A stretch of DNA of 48,205 nt from an uncultured Alphaproteobacteria bacterium (GCA_902575965.1 CACGTM010000007.1:1-48205), one strand, 5' to 3'. Shown: positions 35,911-44,390, numbered from the stretch's first letter. The notes: generated by a model from the sequence alone, not told the origin. Numbers and translations: made by a program.

Positions 35911-36696
35911 TTAAATTTTTTGAGCTGTTAGGTACATACTATAATAATCATGTGTACGTATATCAGGTACAAGATTTTCAAACTGTTTAATAATAGAGTC
36001 TCTGTCTGTGTTTAAAACTTCAAAATTATGTTCATTTAGCACTTGAGAAAATTCTTTTAAGGACCATGCGTTTTGATGATTAAACGCTTTTAGTTGATTA
36101 TCTTCACTTGCTTTTGCTCTTAGTGTTTTCACAATCTTTCTGATTGATGAACTTTCAAATAATTCTTTAAGTTCTGTCTGGTCAAATTTAGCAGGACCAC
36201 AATATGCTTCAGGAACTCTGTTAACTTCTTTTTTATATGGGTCTCCGTAACTATAATTCCAATATCCGCATATCATAAAAGAAAGTCTATTAAGAATATC
36301 ATCAGGAACTTTCCCTTCCCATGACCAAACAACTTTATCAATACCCATACCATTCATAAAAGTTTGATTTTTATTTTTATAATTTTGCATAAACCAGTCA
36401 TAGTCAGGAAGTTTTATTAATAGAGTTTTATTTTTTTTTAATATTCTGTGTGCTTCACTAAGAAGATTGGATATTGTATTATCTTCCAAATGTTCAAAAC
36501 AATGAGAACTATATACAAGCTCCATAGTTTCTGATTCTAAATTGAGAGAACATTTTTCAGAAAATTCACAGTAATGAACACCCTGAGTAACAACTTGGTC
36601 AAAACAATGCCATCCAAACCATGGTCTTGGGCCACTACCAATATTAACGCTTTTGGGTTCATGGTACTTATTTACAAGCGTGATTAAATTTGACAT
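35911..36696 (-). CDS. SAM-dependent methyltransferase
   Basis: A class I methyltransferase of 261 residues. SVNIGSGPRPWFGWHCFDQV is a variant of motif I common in glycan-associated methyltransferases, and YSSHCFEHLEDNTISNLLSE and HRILKKNKTLLIKLPDYDW form the later core. The C-terminal half carries an insertion rich in charged residues. It starts 22 bases after the oxygenase-like gene and shares its transcript. The substrate is unknown; a sugar or small amino compound is plausible from the cluster. Confidence 0.78.
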   Translation of the reverse strand: MSNLITLVNKYHEPKSVNIGSGPRPWFGWHCFDQVVTQGVHYCEFSEKCSLNLESETMELVYSSHCFEHLEDNTISNLLSEAHRILKKNKTLLIKLPDYDWFMQNYKNKNQTFMNGMGIDKVVWSWEGKVPDDILNRLSFMICGYWNYSYGDPYKKEVNRVPEAYCGPAKFDQTELKELFESSSIRKIVKTLRAKASEDNQLKAFNHQNAWSLKEFSQVLNEHNFEVLNTDRDSIIKQFENLVPDIRTHDYYSMYLTAQKI

Positions 36697-36718
36697 GAAT
36701 AACTATTACATGAATTTT

Positions 36719-37609
36719 TTATAAAAATAAATGATCATTTCTTAAATATGGAGTTGATAAATTAAAATAATGTGCACCATTTGGGTGACTATCATGGAAT
36801 TGTTGGCAATTAATGAAAGTTCTAAGAAGTGTTATTTCAATGCAAATACGGGGATATTTTAGCCCTGGGATTCCATTATGAGGCACATCAGAATTTTTAA
36901 ATATTACACATGCTCCAGCAGAAGCACTGGTTAGTAATTTATTTTCAATAGCAAGTTTTCCAAAATCGTCATTTAAAGGAGTCAAATAAATCATTAATTT
37001 TAAATGACCTGCTGCAAAACCATCTGTATGTTGTGCATTGGGACCAATATTAACCGATCCTGGTTTTGTTACCCATGCTCTTGTATTAAGTATTGAGAAA
37101 GGTGATTTCACATAATTTGCAAGAGGGTTTCTCAAAGATTGATGCAATTTTTGAATTAAATCAGTCATTTCAAAATCAAAGATAATTAAGCTATCATCAA
37201 GCCCCTTATACTTTACAGGATTAATATTACTTAAAATTAAGTATTCATGTGCCACAGAAGATATTTCAGAAAAAAGTAAAGTTTTTTGTGAGAGTAAATG
37301 ACCTGCCAATAACTCGACAGCATCATTGTTTATGTTAAATGTTAAAAAAGATTCATTATCACCATATGCGATATTTATTAATTCATTGTGCTTTGAAAAT
37401 AAAGATTCTTTGTCTTCATTAAAAATATTAGAATCTTCTCTTTCTATTAAGTCCAAGGATCGCTCATCATTAAGTATTTTTATTAAGTCTATAATTAAAT
37501 TTTCTTTTTGATCAGATGATAAACTTGTTTGAGACAAATTATCAAGAATATGTTTTTTTCCAATGTCTGATAAAATAATTTTTGTTTGGGATTGTTCACT
37601 GTAATCCAT
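36719..37609 (-). CDS. Fe(II)/2-oxoglutarate-dependent oxygenase-like protein
   Basis: The C-terminal half has the facial triad layout H194-x-D196 (QHTDGFAAGH), a distal H244 (VPHNGIPG) and R254 that could bind 2-oxoglutarate (YPRICIEITLL). This is typical of 2OG-Fe(II) dioxygenases. The N-terminal 120 residues are helical and unrecognised. The length is 296 residues. It is the first gene of the minus-strand cluster and is divergent from the renalase-like gene with a 191-base gap. Hydroxylation of the cluster product is a reasonable guess, not shown. Confidence 0.6.
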   Translation of the reverse strand: MDYSEQSQTKIILSDIGKKHILDNLSQTSLSSDQKENLIIDLIKILNDERSLDLIEREDSNIFNEDKESLFSKHNELINIAYGDNESFLTFNINNDAVELLAGHLLSQKTLLFSEISSVAHEYLILSNINPVKYKGLDDSLIIFDFEMTDLIQKLHQSLRNPLANYVKSPFSILNTRAWVTKPGSVNIGPNAQHTDGFAAGHLKLMIYLTPLNDDFGKLAIENKLLTSASAGACVIFKNSDVPHNGIPGLKYPRICIEITLLRTFINCQQFHDSHPNGAHYFNLSTPYLRNDHLFL

Positions 37610-37800
37610 GAAGTTCTCAATATAAAAAATATAAATTAATTATTTACGAATGTAAAAGTATATATTATTAAATATTTATATACATCATTTTATATTAAAT
37701 GATAAGTGTATTTGAATAAAATATTACTTTTGATAGGTATTTAAATTGTCAAATATTAAAGAATATCGGGTCATAAATTATATCATTAAAATCATACTCA

Positions 37801-38772
37801 ATGGTTAATATTGCAATCATTGGGGCTGGGTTATCTGGTTTAACTGCTGCCAATAAACTTAATAAACTAGGATCAGTTACAGTGTATGAAAAGTCACGTG
37901 GAGTAAGTGGTCGGATGGCCACTCGAAACTCTGATCCATTTTTTTTTGATCATGGGGCACAATATTTTAAAATAAAAACAAATTCTTTTAGAAACTTTCT
38001 TTCTCCAATGTTCAAAGATCATATTATTAAAGAATGGAAAGGAACATTTGCGGAAATAAAAGATAAAAAAATTACATATCTAAATAACGATACCCATTAT
38101 GTAGGTGTTCCTGGTATGAATTCCATTGGAAAGTATTTAACCAGTGGAATAAATATTAAACTTAATTGTGAAATTACATCTACTATAAGAAAAAATAATA
38201 AATGGTATTTAAAGAACTCACAAGGCAATCAATCAGAAGGCTTTGACTGGCTTATTGTAACAGTTCCCTCTCACCAATCACTGAAATTTTTCAATAAAGA
38301 GACACAAGTCTATAGTTTAGTTAAATCCATTAAAATGAATGCGTGTTTTTCTCTAATGCTGGGTTTTGATAATAAAATTCCAATGAAGTTCGATGCAGCT
38401 AATGTATATAATGAAGATATAAGTTGGATATCTGTTAATAGTTCTAAGCCTGGAAGAAATAAAGAATTTTGTCTGTTAATAAATAGTAGTAATAAATGGG
38501 CCGATCAAAATATAGATATCGATAAGGATTTAGCATTGAATTATATAATTGATAAAGGAAGTGATCTATTAGAAACAAACTTAAGAACAGCAAAGCATAA
38601 AGTTATCCATCGATGGAAATTTGCTAACACTGAAACTAAAAACAATTATTCTTACTTAATTGATAGGGTTAATAATATTGCTGTTTGTGGTGACTGGTTA
38701 ACATACTCTCGTGTTGAAGAGTCCTTTACAAGCAGTAATAATATGGTAAACGAATTAACTAGTATTCTATAA
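37801..38772 (+). CDS. NAD(P)/FAD-dependent oxidoreductase, renalase-like
   Basis: A flavoprotein of 323 residues. The FAD-binding Rossmann motif is IIGAGLSGLTAANKL, followed by YEKSRGVSGRMATR and the renalase-group hallmark DHGAQYFK. The C-terminal GDWLTYSRVEESFTS is the second FAD contact. Bacterial renalase relatives oxidise aberrant dihydronicotinamide isomers or amines; which applies is unknown. The gene begins a plus-strand group and is divergent from the biosynthetic cluster. The next gene follows after 37 bases. Confidence 0.87.
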   Translation: MVNIAIIGAGLSGLTAANKLNKLGSVTVYEKSRGVSGRMATRNSDPFFFDHGAQYFKIKTNSFRNFLSPMFKDHIIKEWKGTFAEIKDKKITYLNNDTHYVGVPGMNSIGKYLTSGINIKLNCEITSTIRKNNKWYLKNSQGNQSEGFDWLIVTVPSHQSLKFFNKETQVYSLVKSIKMNACFSLMLGFDNKIPMKFDAANVYNEDISWISVNSSKPGRNKEFCLLINSSNKWADQNIDIDKDLALNYIIDKGSDLLETNLRTAKHKVIHRWKFANTETKNNYSYLIDRVNNIAVCGDWLTYSRVEESFTSSNNMVNELTSIL

Positions 38773-38809
38773 ATAGTTTTTCATTTTAAATATTAAGGAA
38801 ATTTATTCT

Positions 38810-39310
38810 ATGTCATTAAGAGAAAACATGCCAGTACTAGCAAGAGCAGAAGGTGTCTGGGATGGATATTATCGATATTATAATCAAGATGGAATTAAAA
38901 TTGATGAGCATAAATCAAGACTGTTATGTAGAATAATTAATGATAATCAATACCACCAAACAAATATATATTGTTGGAAGGATGGTAAAAAAGAGGTAAG
39001 AGAATTTCCTGCAACTATTAAAGATAATAGGCTGATTTTTTCAGGTGATATTTCTGGATGGGCTGCTGAGGTTCACTTGGATGAATTCAAGAGAACGATG
39101 ATGTTAAACTGGGTTCGAAAAAATGAAGATGATCTTTATCTTTATGAAATGATTCAAATATCAGATAATGCAAAAACCCGGGCACGGACCTGGCAGTGGT
39201 TTAAAAATCATATTCTTTTTCAAAGAACTCTTATTGATGAAAATAGAGTTTCAGTGGATTGGAAAAAATATGATAGGACAGATGTGACTTACAAAGAATT
39301 AGCAAATTAG
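38810..39310 (+). CDS. Uncharacterised calycin/lipocalin-like protein
   Basis: The 166-residue protein has no signal peptide. It is rich in aromatic residues and alternating strands: EGVWDGYYRYYNQDG, QTNIYCWKDGKKEVREF, ATIKDNRLIFSGDISGWAAE, MLNWVRKNEDDLYLYEMIQ and ARTWQWFKN. This suggests a small beta-barrel such as DUF3598-like or other calycins, but I am not sure of the family. It lies 37 bases after the renalase-like gene and may be co-transcribed. Possible ligand binding is inference. Confidence 0.6.
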   Translation: MSLRENMPVLARAEGVWDGYYRYYNQDGIKIDEHKSRLLCRIINDNQYHQTNIYCWKDGKKEVREFPATIKDNRLIFSGDISGWAAEVHLDEFKRTMMLNWVRKNEDDLYLYEMIQISDNAKTRARTWQWFKNHILFQRTLIDENRVSVDWKKYDRTDVTYKELAN

Positions 39311-39395
39311 TTTTTTGTATGATTTACTCAAGATTTCCTGCGCATAGATCCTAAGAATCACAACACTTTCCTTGCATAGTGTCATAAAAGGTTTC

Positions 39396-39404
39396 TGATA
39401 TAAT
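39396..39404 (+). promoter_or_regulatory. Extended -10 promoter before the 63-residue gene
   Basis: TGATATAAT (39396-39404) is a perfect extended -10 (TGnTATAAT). It lies 27 bases before the ATG at 39432, with GGGAGGA between them. No good -35 is at 17 bases, which extended -10 promoters do not require. Confidence 0.5.
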
Positions 39405-39431
39405 TATCGCATCATAAGGGAGGAATAGATA

Positions 39432-39623
39432 ATGGAAATATTTAAAACTATGTGTGGTATATATGTTTACATTTGTATTTTATATTCTGCATTAGGAATT
39501 TATTGGGCTTTAGAAGAAAACTATCAATTCATAGGTTTAATTGTAGCTATTGCGCATAGTTGGCTAGGCATTTTTCCCGCAATGTATACATCGAGATATG
39601 CTTGGGCCAACCAAAATACATAG
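39432..39623 (+). CDS. Small two-span membrane protein
   Basis: This 63-residue protein has two hydrophobic segments (VYICILYSALGIYWAL and FIGLIVAIAHSWLGIFPAM) and a short polar C-terminus. A strong GGGAGGA ribosome site and an extended -10 promoter just upstream support it as a real gene despite its size. I do not recognise the family. It is followed by two other small envelope-type proteins. Confidence 0.65.
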   Translation: MEIFKTMCGIYVYICILYSALGIYWALEENYQFIGLIVAIAHSWLGIFPAMYTSRYAWANQNT

Positions 39624-39712
39624 TTATCACTTAATGAACGTCGTATTGATAATGCTTGTCATCTTGATTAGAAAGTTTATATGAAATTAATTATGAATAA
39701 AGGTTTTTATTT

Positions 39713-40069
39713 ATGAATTTTATTAAAAATATTATACCATTAGTAATATGTCTATTTATATCAACTCCATCCCTTTCTCAAACTCAACAGGTTTCTGAAG
39801 TTGAGTTAGGTGGTTTCTGGTACGGTGGTGAAACTGTCACTGTAACTGTTGATGATAAAACAGTAAATATTACAATAGGTGATGTTTCATCTGGTTGTAA
39901 TATCTGTAATGCAACTAATCAGATTGCTAATTCATTAGCAGCATCAGAAATAAATAGTATAATGACTGTTTCTAGTACTCCAGGTACAGATGGAAATTCA
40001 AGAGCATCAAAATTAATAACTCTCACAGGTAATGATTTTGATAAATCTCTATTTTTTACTCAAATTTAA
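39713..40069 (+). CDS. Small secreted beta-rich protein
   Basis: A 118-residue protein with a signal peptide (IIPLVICLFISTPSLS, cut near residue 22). The mature part is threonine/valine-rich and beta-like (GGETVTVTVDDKTVNITIGD), with a CNIC pair in GCNICNATNQ. A weak AAAGG lies upstream of the ATG. The family is unknown; the Cys pair could form a disulfide. The end overlaps the start of the next small frame by 38 bases. Confidence 0.6.
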   Translation: MNFIKNIIPLVICLFISTPSLSQTQQVSEVELGGFWYGGETVTVTVDDKTVNITIGDVSSGCNICNATNQIANSLAASEINSIMTVSSTPGTDGNSRASKLITLTGNDFDKSLFFTQI

Positions 40070-40256
40070 ATCCCTTGGTAAGACTTTATTTGTACCTATA
40101 CTTATTACCATTTATGCACTTACCTTAGGACTTCCAGAAATTTATTTCACTTTTACTCCTATTGAATATGTTACTGACTCTATACCGGTAATGCTTGACG
40201 GCATGATTGTCGCAATGTTGTATATGACTGATATTAGGAAAAGATTTGAGAGTTGA
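40032..40256 (+). CDS. Possible small membrane protein overlapping the previous gene
   Basis: This frame encodes 74 residues with two hydrophobic stretches (LFVPILITIYALTLGLP and IPVMLDGMIVAMLYMT) and a basic end, ending in TGA. It overlaps the preceding gene by 38 bases and has no clear ribosome site, so coupling or an unrecognised start is needed. The sequence beyond the overlap looks protein-like, which is why it is kept. Confidence 0.4.
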   Translation: MILINLYFLLKFKSLGKTLFVPILITIYALTLGLPEIYFTFTPIEYVTDSIPVMLDGMIVAMLYMTDIRKRFES

Positions 40257-40444
40257 GACTTCATGGGTGAGTCACTTCGTTAATTCTGACGCATCCTAGG
40301 AGCTCATTTTTTTACTTAACGAAATTGTATATAAAAACCTTCTCTAATAGTTAATTATTAAAAAAATATATAATCTCTCTAAATTAATTAGAGTCTTCTA
40401 AAAATATAAATAGATATATATATCTTATTAAAAAAAAAATAAAA

Positions 40445-40471
40445 AAAGGTGGCATTTAAAATGCCACCTTT
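40445..40471 (-). terminator. Strong intrinsic terminator of the TonB receptor gene
   Basis: AAAGGTGGCATT and AATGCCACCTTT are perfect 12-base arms with a 3-base loop. On the minus strand the hairpin is followed by an almost unbroken T-tract. It lies 35 bases after the stop of the TonB-dependent receptor. Confidence 0.9.
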
Positions 40472-40505
40472 AAAATAAATGTATGTATTAGAATTTTAGT
40501 AAATA

Positions 40506-42788
40506 CTAAAACCTGTAACGTGCCTCAATACCATAACTTCTATCTGGAGCTTTTTGAGGAACGTTTAAGAATGCAAATAATGGAACTGCTTCACTTGCAT
40601 ATTTTTCATTCGTAAGGTTTCTACCCCATAAAATGAGATCCCATGTATCACCAGTTAGTCCAATTCGTGCATCAATGAGATCAATAGGATTCCTATCTGA
40701 GTCTGCAAGATTAGATGCATCATACCAAACCCGACCTGTTCCTTTATATTCAAGTCTGTGAAAAAAGCTTACATCTGATGTTATAGGCATTGTTACTTGA
40801 TAGCCTGCAACAGCATTATATTTAGCTATGTATGGAACTTTATTACCAACAAATGCTGGAGCTGCTAATAAAGAGGATATTTCTGCATCTGTATAACCAA
40901 ACGCACCGAATACAGTAAATGATTCATTTACTTGTAACTTTGCATCCAGTTCAAAACCTTCAATCTCCTGTTCATCAATTCTAGATACGGCTTGAACTTG
41001 AGCTAAAGGTATAAATTCAAACTGTTGGGCATTTTTAACTTCTGTTTTAAAAACTGCACCATTAAAATCCAATTTATCATCGAATAAGCGACTTTTGAAA
41101 CCAATCTCAAAAGCATTACTTGTTTCTTTATCATATGAGTCTTGAAGAAAAACTGCATTTGGATCTGCACCAACAGCAATAGCTGTGTTTACAACAAATT
41201 GTCTTATACCAATACTGTTATAACCACCTGATTTAAAGCCTTTTCCATATGATATATAAAATGAACCTTTTTCATTAGGAAATTTAAATGAAGCAGTTAC
41301 TTTAGGCTGTAATTGTTTAAATGTAATATCATCTTTACAGTCTGCGGGATTTCTACCAGTATTCAACACACATTGATTATATGTAGGCAGACCATTTACT
41401 GTATCTGGACCTGGAGGTGTCGTAGTAAGAACATCACGCTTTTCAGTTTCATATCTAACTGCAAGAGATATATCAATAGAGTCACTTACATCATATTGTA
41501 CATTTCCAAAAGGTGAATAATTTTCAACACCAAACTTATCACTGTTTACAGCTATACTTGGATTTATACTTCCTATAGGACTAGGGAGAATGCTTTCACT
41601 TAAGCCTCCTCCTGTGTACAAGCCACCAATTCTTAAGTTCTTTTTAGTTGCTTTTTGAAAATATGCACCAATTTGCCAAGATAAATTTGATTCATTATTT
41701 GAAGATAGTCTAAACTCTTGTGTAAAAGCTTTGTTCTGGTTTCTCCATCTTTGTGTTGTATCTCCAAAAACAAATTCCCATACACCTAAATCATTATCTG
41801 GATTTGTGAAATCTGTAAATGGAATACCTTTACCACCAGAATCTTCTTTAATCCAACTGTAAGAAGATACGGACTCAAAGGTTAAATCATTTAATTCTTT
41901 GATATATCTAAATGAAGCACTCCACTTGTCTTGTGTATTAAAACCAGCAAGTTCACTTGCGAATGGTATATTGTATACATCATTAGTATCAGCGCTTGAT
42001 ATGAAGTAACCACCAACAGTAGTTCCTGCGATCTGGGAGCTAAATGCAATGCCTCCTCCCTGACCCTGGCTACCACTAAAAATGAAGCTAGCTTTTGTAT
42101 CATCATTATTATAAAGCAATTTCATTCTAGCAGCTTGTGTTTTCCATCTCATTGGTTTTTCTTGGGTATACCTATTTGTGTATGGTCCATCACTATTAAT
42201 CATAGAGGCAGATAGGTAGACACCCCATTTATCATTTATTGGTCCGCCTAAGCCTCCTTGAACGCGAGAAGACTGCCAATTTCCATAACTTGCGAGAAGA
42301 TTACCTGACCACTCATCTCCAGGGTCTTTGGTATTTATAATAATTGCACCTGCAGTAGCGTTTCGTCCGTAGAAAGCGCCCTGAGGACCTTTTAAAACCT
42401 CTATTTGTTGTATATCAAAGTAGTTAGAATTGAACTCCTGTTGAACAGCTAATTGGACCCCATCGACAACAACTGCAACTGCTGACTCGGCGTATCTAAT
42501 AGTAGCTTGACCACGCATATTGACATAGAAATCACCTTCTTTATTGGACTTCACATAGCCGACATTAGAAACAAGGGATAAATAATCCTCAGGTCTATCA
42601 ACTCCAGAAGCTTCCAATTCTTTTGCTGTAAAGACTGTAACTGCTACTGGTGCATCTATAAGTGAAGATTCACGCTTAAGACCTGTGACAATAATTTCTT
42701 CTATAGAAACTTGTGAATAAGAAACATTCGTAGATAACAAATTTGCTAATACAAACAAAAATACATTAATTAGCGTTAAACTTTTCAT
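40506..42788 (-). CDS. TonB-dependent outer membrane receptor
   Basis: A 760-residue outer-membrane receptor. A signal peptide (LINVFLFVLANLLSTNVSYS) precedes a TonB-box-like EEIIVTG. The plug domain has APVAVTVFTAKELEASG, VNMRGQATIRY, VVVDGV and VEVLKGPQGAFYGRNATAGAI-type sequence (here QQIEVLKGPQGAFYGRN). The barrel follows and the protein ends in YGIEARYRF with a terminal Phe. GGGG lies five bases before the ATG. Substrate is unknown; in this group it may be a siderophore, vitamin, oligosaccharide or other organic ligand. It is monocistronic, with a palindrome-rich upstream region and its own terminator. Confidence 0.96.
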   Translation of the reverse strand: MKSLTLINVFLFVLANLLSTNVSYSQVSIEEIIVTGLKRESSLIDAPVAVTVFTAKELEASGVDRPEDYLSLVSNVGYVKSNKEGDFYVNMRGQATIRYAESAVAVVVDGVQLAVQQEFNSNYFDIQQIEVLKGPQGAFYGRNATAGAIIINTKDPGDEWSGNLLASYGNWQSSRVQGGLGGPINDKWGVYLSASMINSDGPYTNRYTQEKPMRWKTQAARMKLLYNNDDTKASFIFSGSQGQGGGIAFSSQIAGTTVGGYFISSADTNDVYNIPFASELAGFNTQDKWSASFRYIKELNDLTFESVSSYSWIKEDSGGKGIPFTDFTNPDNDLGVWEFVFGDTTQRWRNQNKAFTQEFRLSSNNESNLSWQIGAYFQKATKKNLRIGGLYTGGGLSESILPSPIGSINPSIAVNSDKFGVENYSPFGNVQYDVSDSIDISLAVRYETEKRDVLTTTPPGPDTVNGLPTYNQCVLNTGRNPADCKDDITFKQLQPKVTASFKFPNEKGSFYISYGKGFKSGGYNSIGIRQFVVNTAIAVGADPNAVFLQDSYDKETSNAFEIGFKSRLFDDKLDFNGAVFKTEVKNAQQFEFIPLAQVQAVSRIDEQEIEGFELDAKLQVNESFTVFGAFGYTDAEISSLLAAPAFVGNKVPYIAKYNAVAGYQVTMPITSDVSFFHRLEYKGTGRVWYDASNLADSDRNPIDLIDARIGLTGDTWDLILWGRNLTNEKYASEAVPLFAFLNVPQKAPDRSYGIEARYRF

Positions 42789-42839
42789 ATTTACCCCATA
42801 ACCTTTTGAAATATATAAATAAAATTAGTTGAGAATTGG

Positions 42840-42855
42840 TATTATTCGAATAATA
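42840..42855. promoter_or_regulatory. Perfect 16-base palindrome, candidate operator
   Basis: TATTATTCGAATAATA is perfectly self-complementary and lies about 52 bases before the receptor ATG, within the expected promoter or leader. A dimeric regulator is plausible; none can be named. Confidence 0.4.
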
Positions 42856-42864
42856 TATAATATT

Positions 42865-42905
42865 TTTAAATATTATCTATGATAATCTTTTAGATAATAT
42901 TTAAA
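42865..42905. promoter_or_regulatory. 14-base inverted repeat with nested 6-3-6 palindrome
   Basis: TTTAAATATTATCT (42865-42878) and AGATAATATTTAAA (42892-42905) are perfect arms around 13 bases. Nested within is ATTATC-TAT-GATAAT (42872-42886), whose hexamers recall Fur-type GATAAT repeats. A separate TATTCT-TTT-AGAATA palindrome, Irr-box-like, occurs near 42950. Iron control of the receptor is a hypothesis. Confidence 0.45.
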
Positions 42906-43231
42906 TTTATCTTTTGAATAGATGCAACCGAATATACTTAATATATTCTTTTAGAATAATGAATTAAATTATTGTTTTTAATATAAATTTTTTATAATCA
43001 GTATTTATAAACTGCAGCATAATACGTAGCAATCTTATTTATAAATGATCTCGACAGTCCTTAATATCATGAAATAGCGATCTGGAAGTATGATACTAGG
43101 GGTGATGTTAACCTAATTTTATCCTCGCATTTCAACTCAAATAATATAAAAAGTACTTTATACTTAAGCGTATTATTAATGCACTACAACTCACAAAATT
43201 AAAAATACATACAGTCTTTAGAGACTTAAAT

Positions 43232-43537
43232 TTATCTACCTGACTTAGAAATCAGTAAATTAATTTGTTTACTAATCTGATTTACTCTCATTTTTAAATC
43301 AGCATATAGCTTTTGGTTAAGACGAGCATTCTCAGGGCTATATGTTATTAATTGTTCGACTCCTTTATATTTATGTACACGGCTACACAATAAAGTTTGT
43401 CCCTGGTCATCACATATGGCTATTCTTTGAAGATGATTATCTGCCCCGGCTGGTTTAATTATGTTATCTACAGCAATAATTGATAATGAAATTGCTATAA
43501 CCGTTAGAATTGTTTTAGTGTAGAGATCAATTTTCAT
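43232..43537 (-). CDS. Small membrane-anchored/exported protein with DLYTK N-terminus
   Basis: From the ATG at 43537 (GGAG six bases upstream; an in-frame TTG at 43543 is less likely) the protein has 101 residues. The N-terminus MKIDLYTKTILTVIAISLS is a signal anchor; similar DLYTK-x-(V/I)LTVIA starts occur in small conserved proteins of many bacteria. A conserved-looking AICDDQGQTLLCSRV contains two cysteines, and the C-terminal third is helical. The function is unknown. Confidence 0.7.
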   Translation of the reverse strand: MKIDLYTKTILTVIAISLSIIAVDNIIKPAGADNHLQRIAICDDQGQTLLCSRVHKYKGVEQLITYSPENARLNQKLYADLKMRVNQISKQINLLISKSGR

Positions 43538-43642
43538 AGCCAACTCCTATAGTAGTTTATATCTTATATTAAAAATAATTAATTATATTTTTATTAAATA
43601 TAACATAATTTAAAGATCCATGTGAATACTCTTGATATTTTA

Positions 43643-43771
43643 TTAATCTTTTCTTAAGTGCTTTTCAATTTTTTCTATATCAGAACGCATAAGCCTAAGA
43701 TTTAAAAGTAATACTAACAACAAACCATAAAGAACCAACCACTCAATTGAAAATTCTTGTAAGATATCCAT
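43643..43771 (-). CDS. 42-residue single-span membrane protein
   Basis: A short frame encodes MDILQEFSIEWLVLYGLL at its start, then LVLLLNLRLM and a charged helix ending KIEKHLRKD. The pattern is one transmembrane helix followed by a basic/acidic cytosolic coil. AGGGA lies seven bases before the ATG. It has the properties of a genuine small membrane protein. It stands alone between the J-domain gene and the DLYTK-type gene, all on the minus strand. The rest of this intergenic stretch (43544-43907) shows no other feature. Confidence 0.55.
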   Translation of the reverse strand: MDILQEFSIEWLVLYGLLLVLLLNLRLMRSDIEKIEKHLRKD

Positions 43772-43907
43772 TCTCTATTCCCTATTTTTTTTTGTATATA
43801 ATAAAATATCAAAAATGTATTTAATTGAATATAAAAGTTTTTCAATTTTATTTAATTGTTTGAAGTCAAATACTTTATAAGTGAATCTTCTCGTTAATTC
43901 TGATTGA

Positions 43908-44390
43908 TTATAATGAAATATAATTTGTAAAGTCTAAGTTAAATACTAAGCTTATAATGTAGATAAATAAAATTGTCATAATAAAAAGGATTGTTTTTCC
44001 AAAGAGGCTTGCACCATTCTTAGCTGAATTTGAATTAGTTTTTTCTTCGCTATTTTGATAAGAATACGTATTTCTTTTATAATCTGTCTTATAGGTATTA
44101 TTATATTGATCTTTATAATTATAGCTATTTGTATATCTATTCGTATTATTATAATTTTTGCGTGATTCTCTTTTATTAGAACGAAGTGTATTATTATAAT
44201 TTTTTCTTAATTGAGGATTACTTAATATAGTATAAGCATCTTTGATTTCTATAAAACGTATATGAGCGTTTTTATTATTTGGATTTAAGTCAGGATGGTA
44301 TTTTTTAGCTAATCTTCGATAAGAGGTTTTTATCTGATCTAGGGTAGCAGACTTTTTTACTTTTAAAGTTTTATAATAATCTTTGGGCAT
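43908..44390 (-). CDS. Tail-anchored J-domain protein
   Basis: Residues 4-66 are a complete J-domain (DYYKTLKVKKSATLDQIK, then the HPD triad at H32-P33-D34 and AYTILSNPQLRKNY), so it should stimulate an Hsp70 ATPase. Residues 67-125 are a low-complexity linker rich in Asn, Tyr, Arg and Lys. The C-terminus is a single membrane helix (TILFIMTILFIYIISLVF). There is no Gly/Phe or zinc-finger region, so it is not DnaJ itself. It would place DnaK action at the inner membrane. The length is 160 residues. Confidence 0.88.
   Translation of the reverse strand: MPKDYYKTLKVKKSATLDQIKTSYRRLAKKYHPDLNPNNKNAHIRFIEIKDAYTILSNPQLRKNYNNTLRSNKRESRKNYNNTNRYTNSYNYKDQYNNTYKTDYKRNTYSYQNSEEKTNSNSAKNGASLFGKTILFIMTILFIYIISLVFNLDFTNYISL

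Larger units (their letters stand above)
42789..43231. other. 443-base non-coding region upstream of the TonB receptor
   Basis: The half next to the receptor (42789-42990) is extremely AT-rich and holds a set of overlapping palindromes, listed separately. The other half (43000-43231) has no frame above a few codons. It has only a short AGTCT/AGACT repeat near 43212. I see no RNA gene I can name; a small RNA cannot be excluded. Confidence 0.5.

Noticed and set aside
39634-39684. A 16-residue hydrophobic leader-like frame (MNVVLIMLVILIRKFI)
   Set aside because: No ribosome binding site and no attenuator hairpin follows; short hydrophobic frames are expected by chance in AT-rich DNA.
43205-43225. 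AGTCT/AGACT short inverted repeat as terminator of the upstream region
   Set aside because: Only five pairs and no T-tract; too weak to call.
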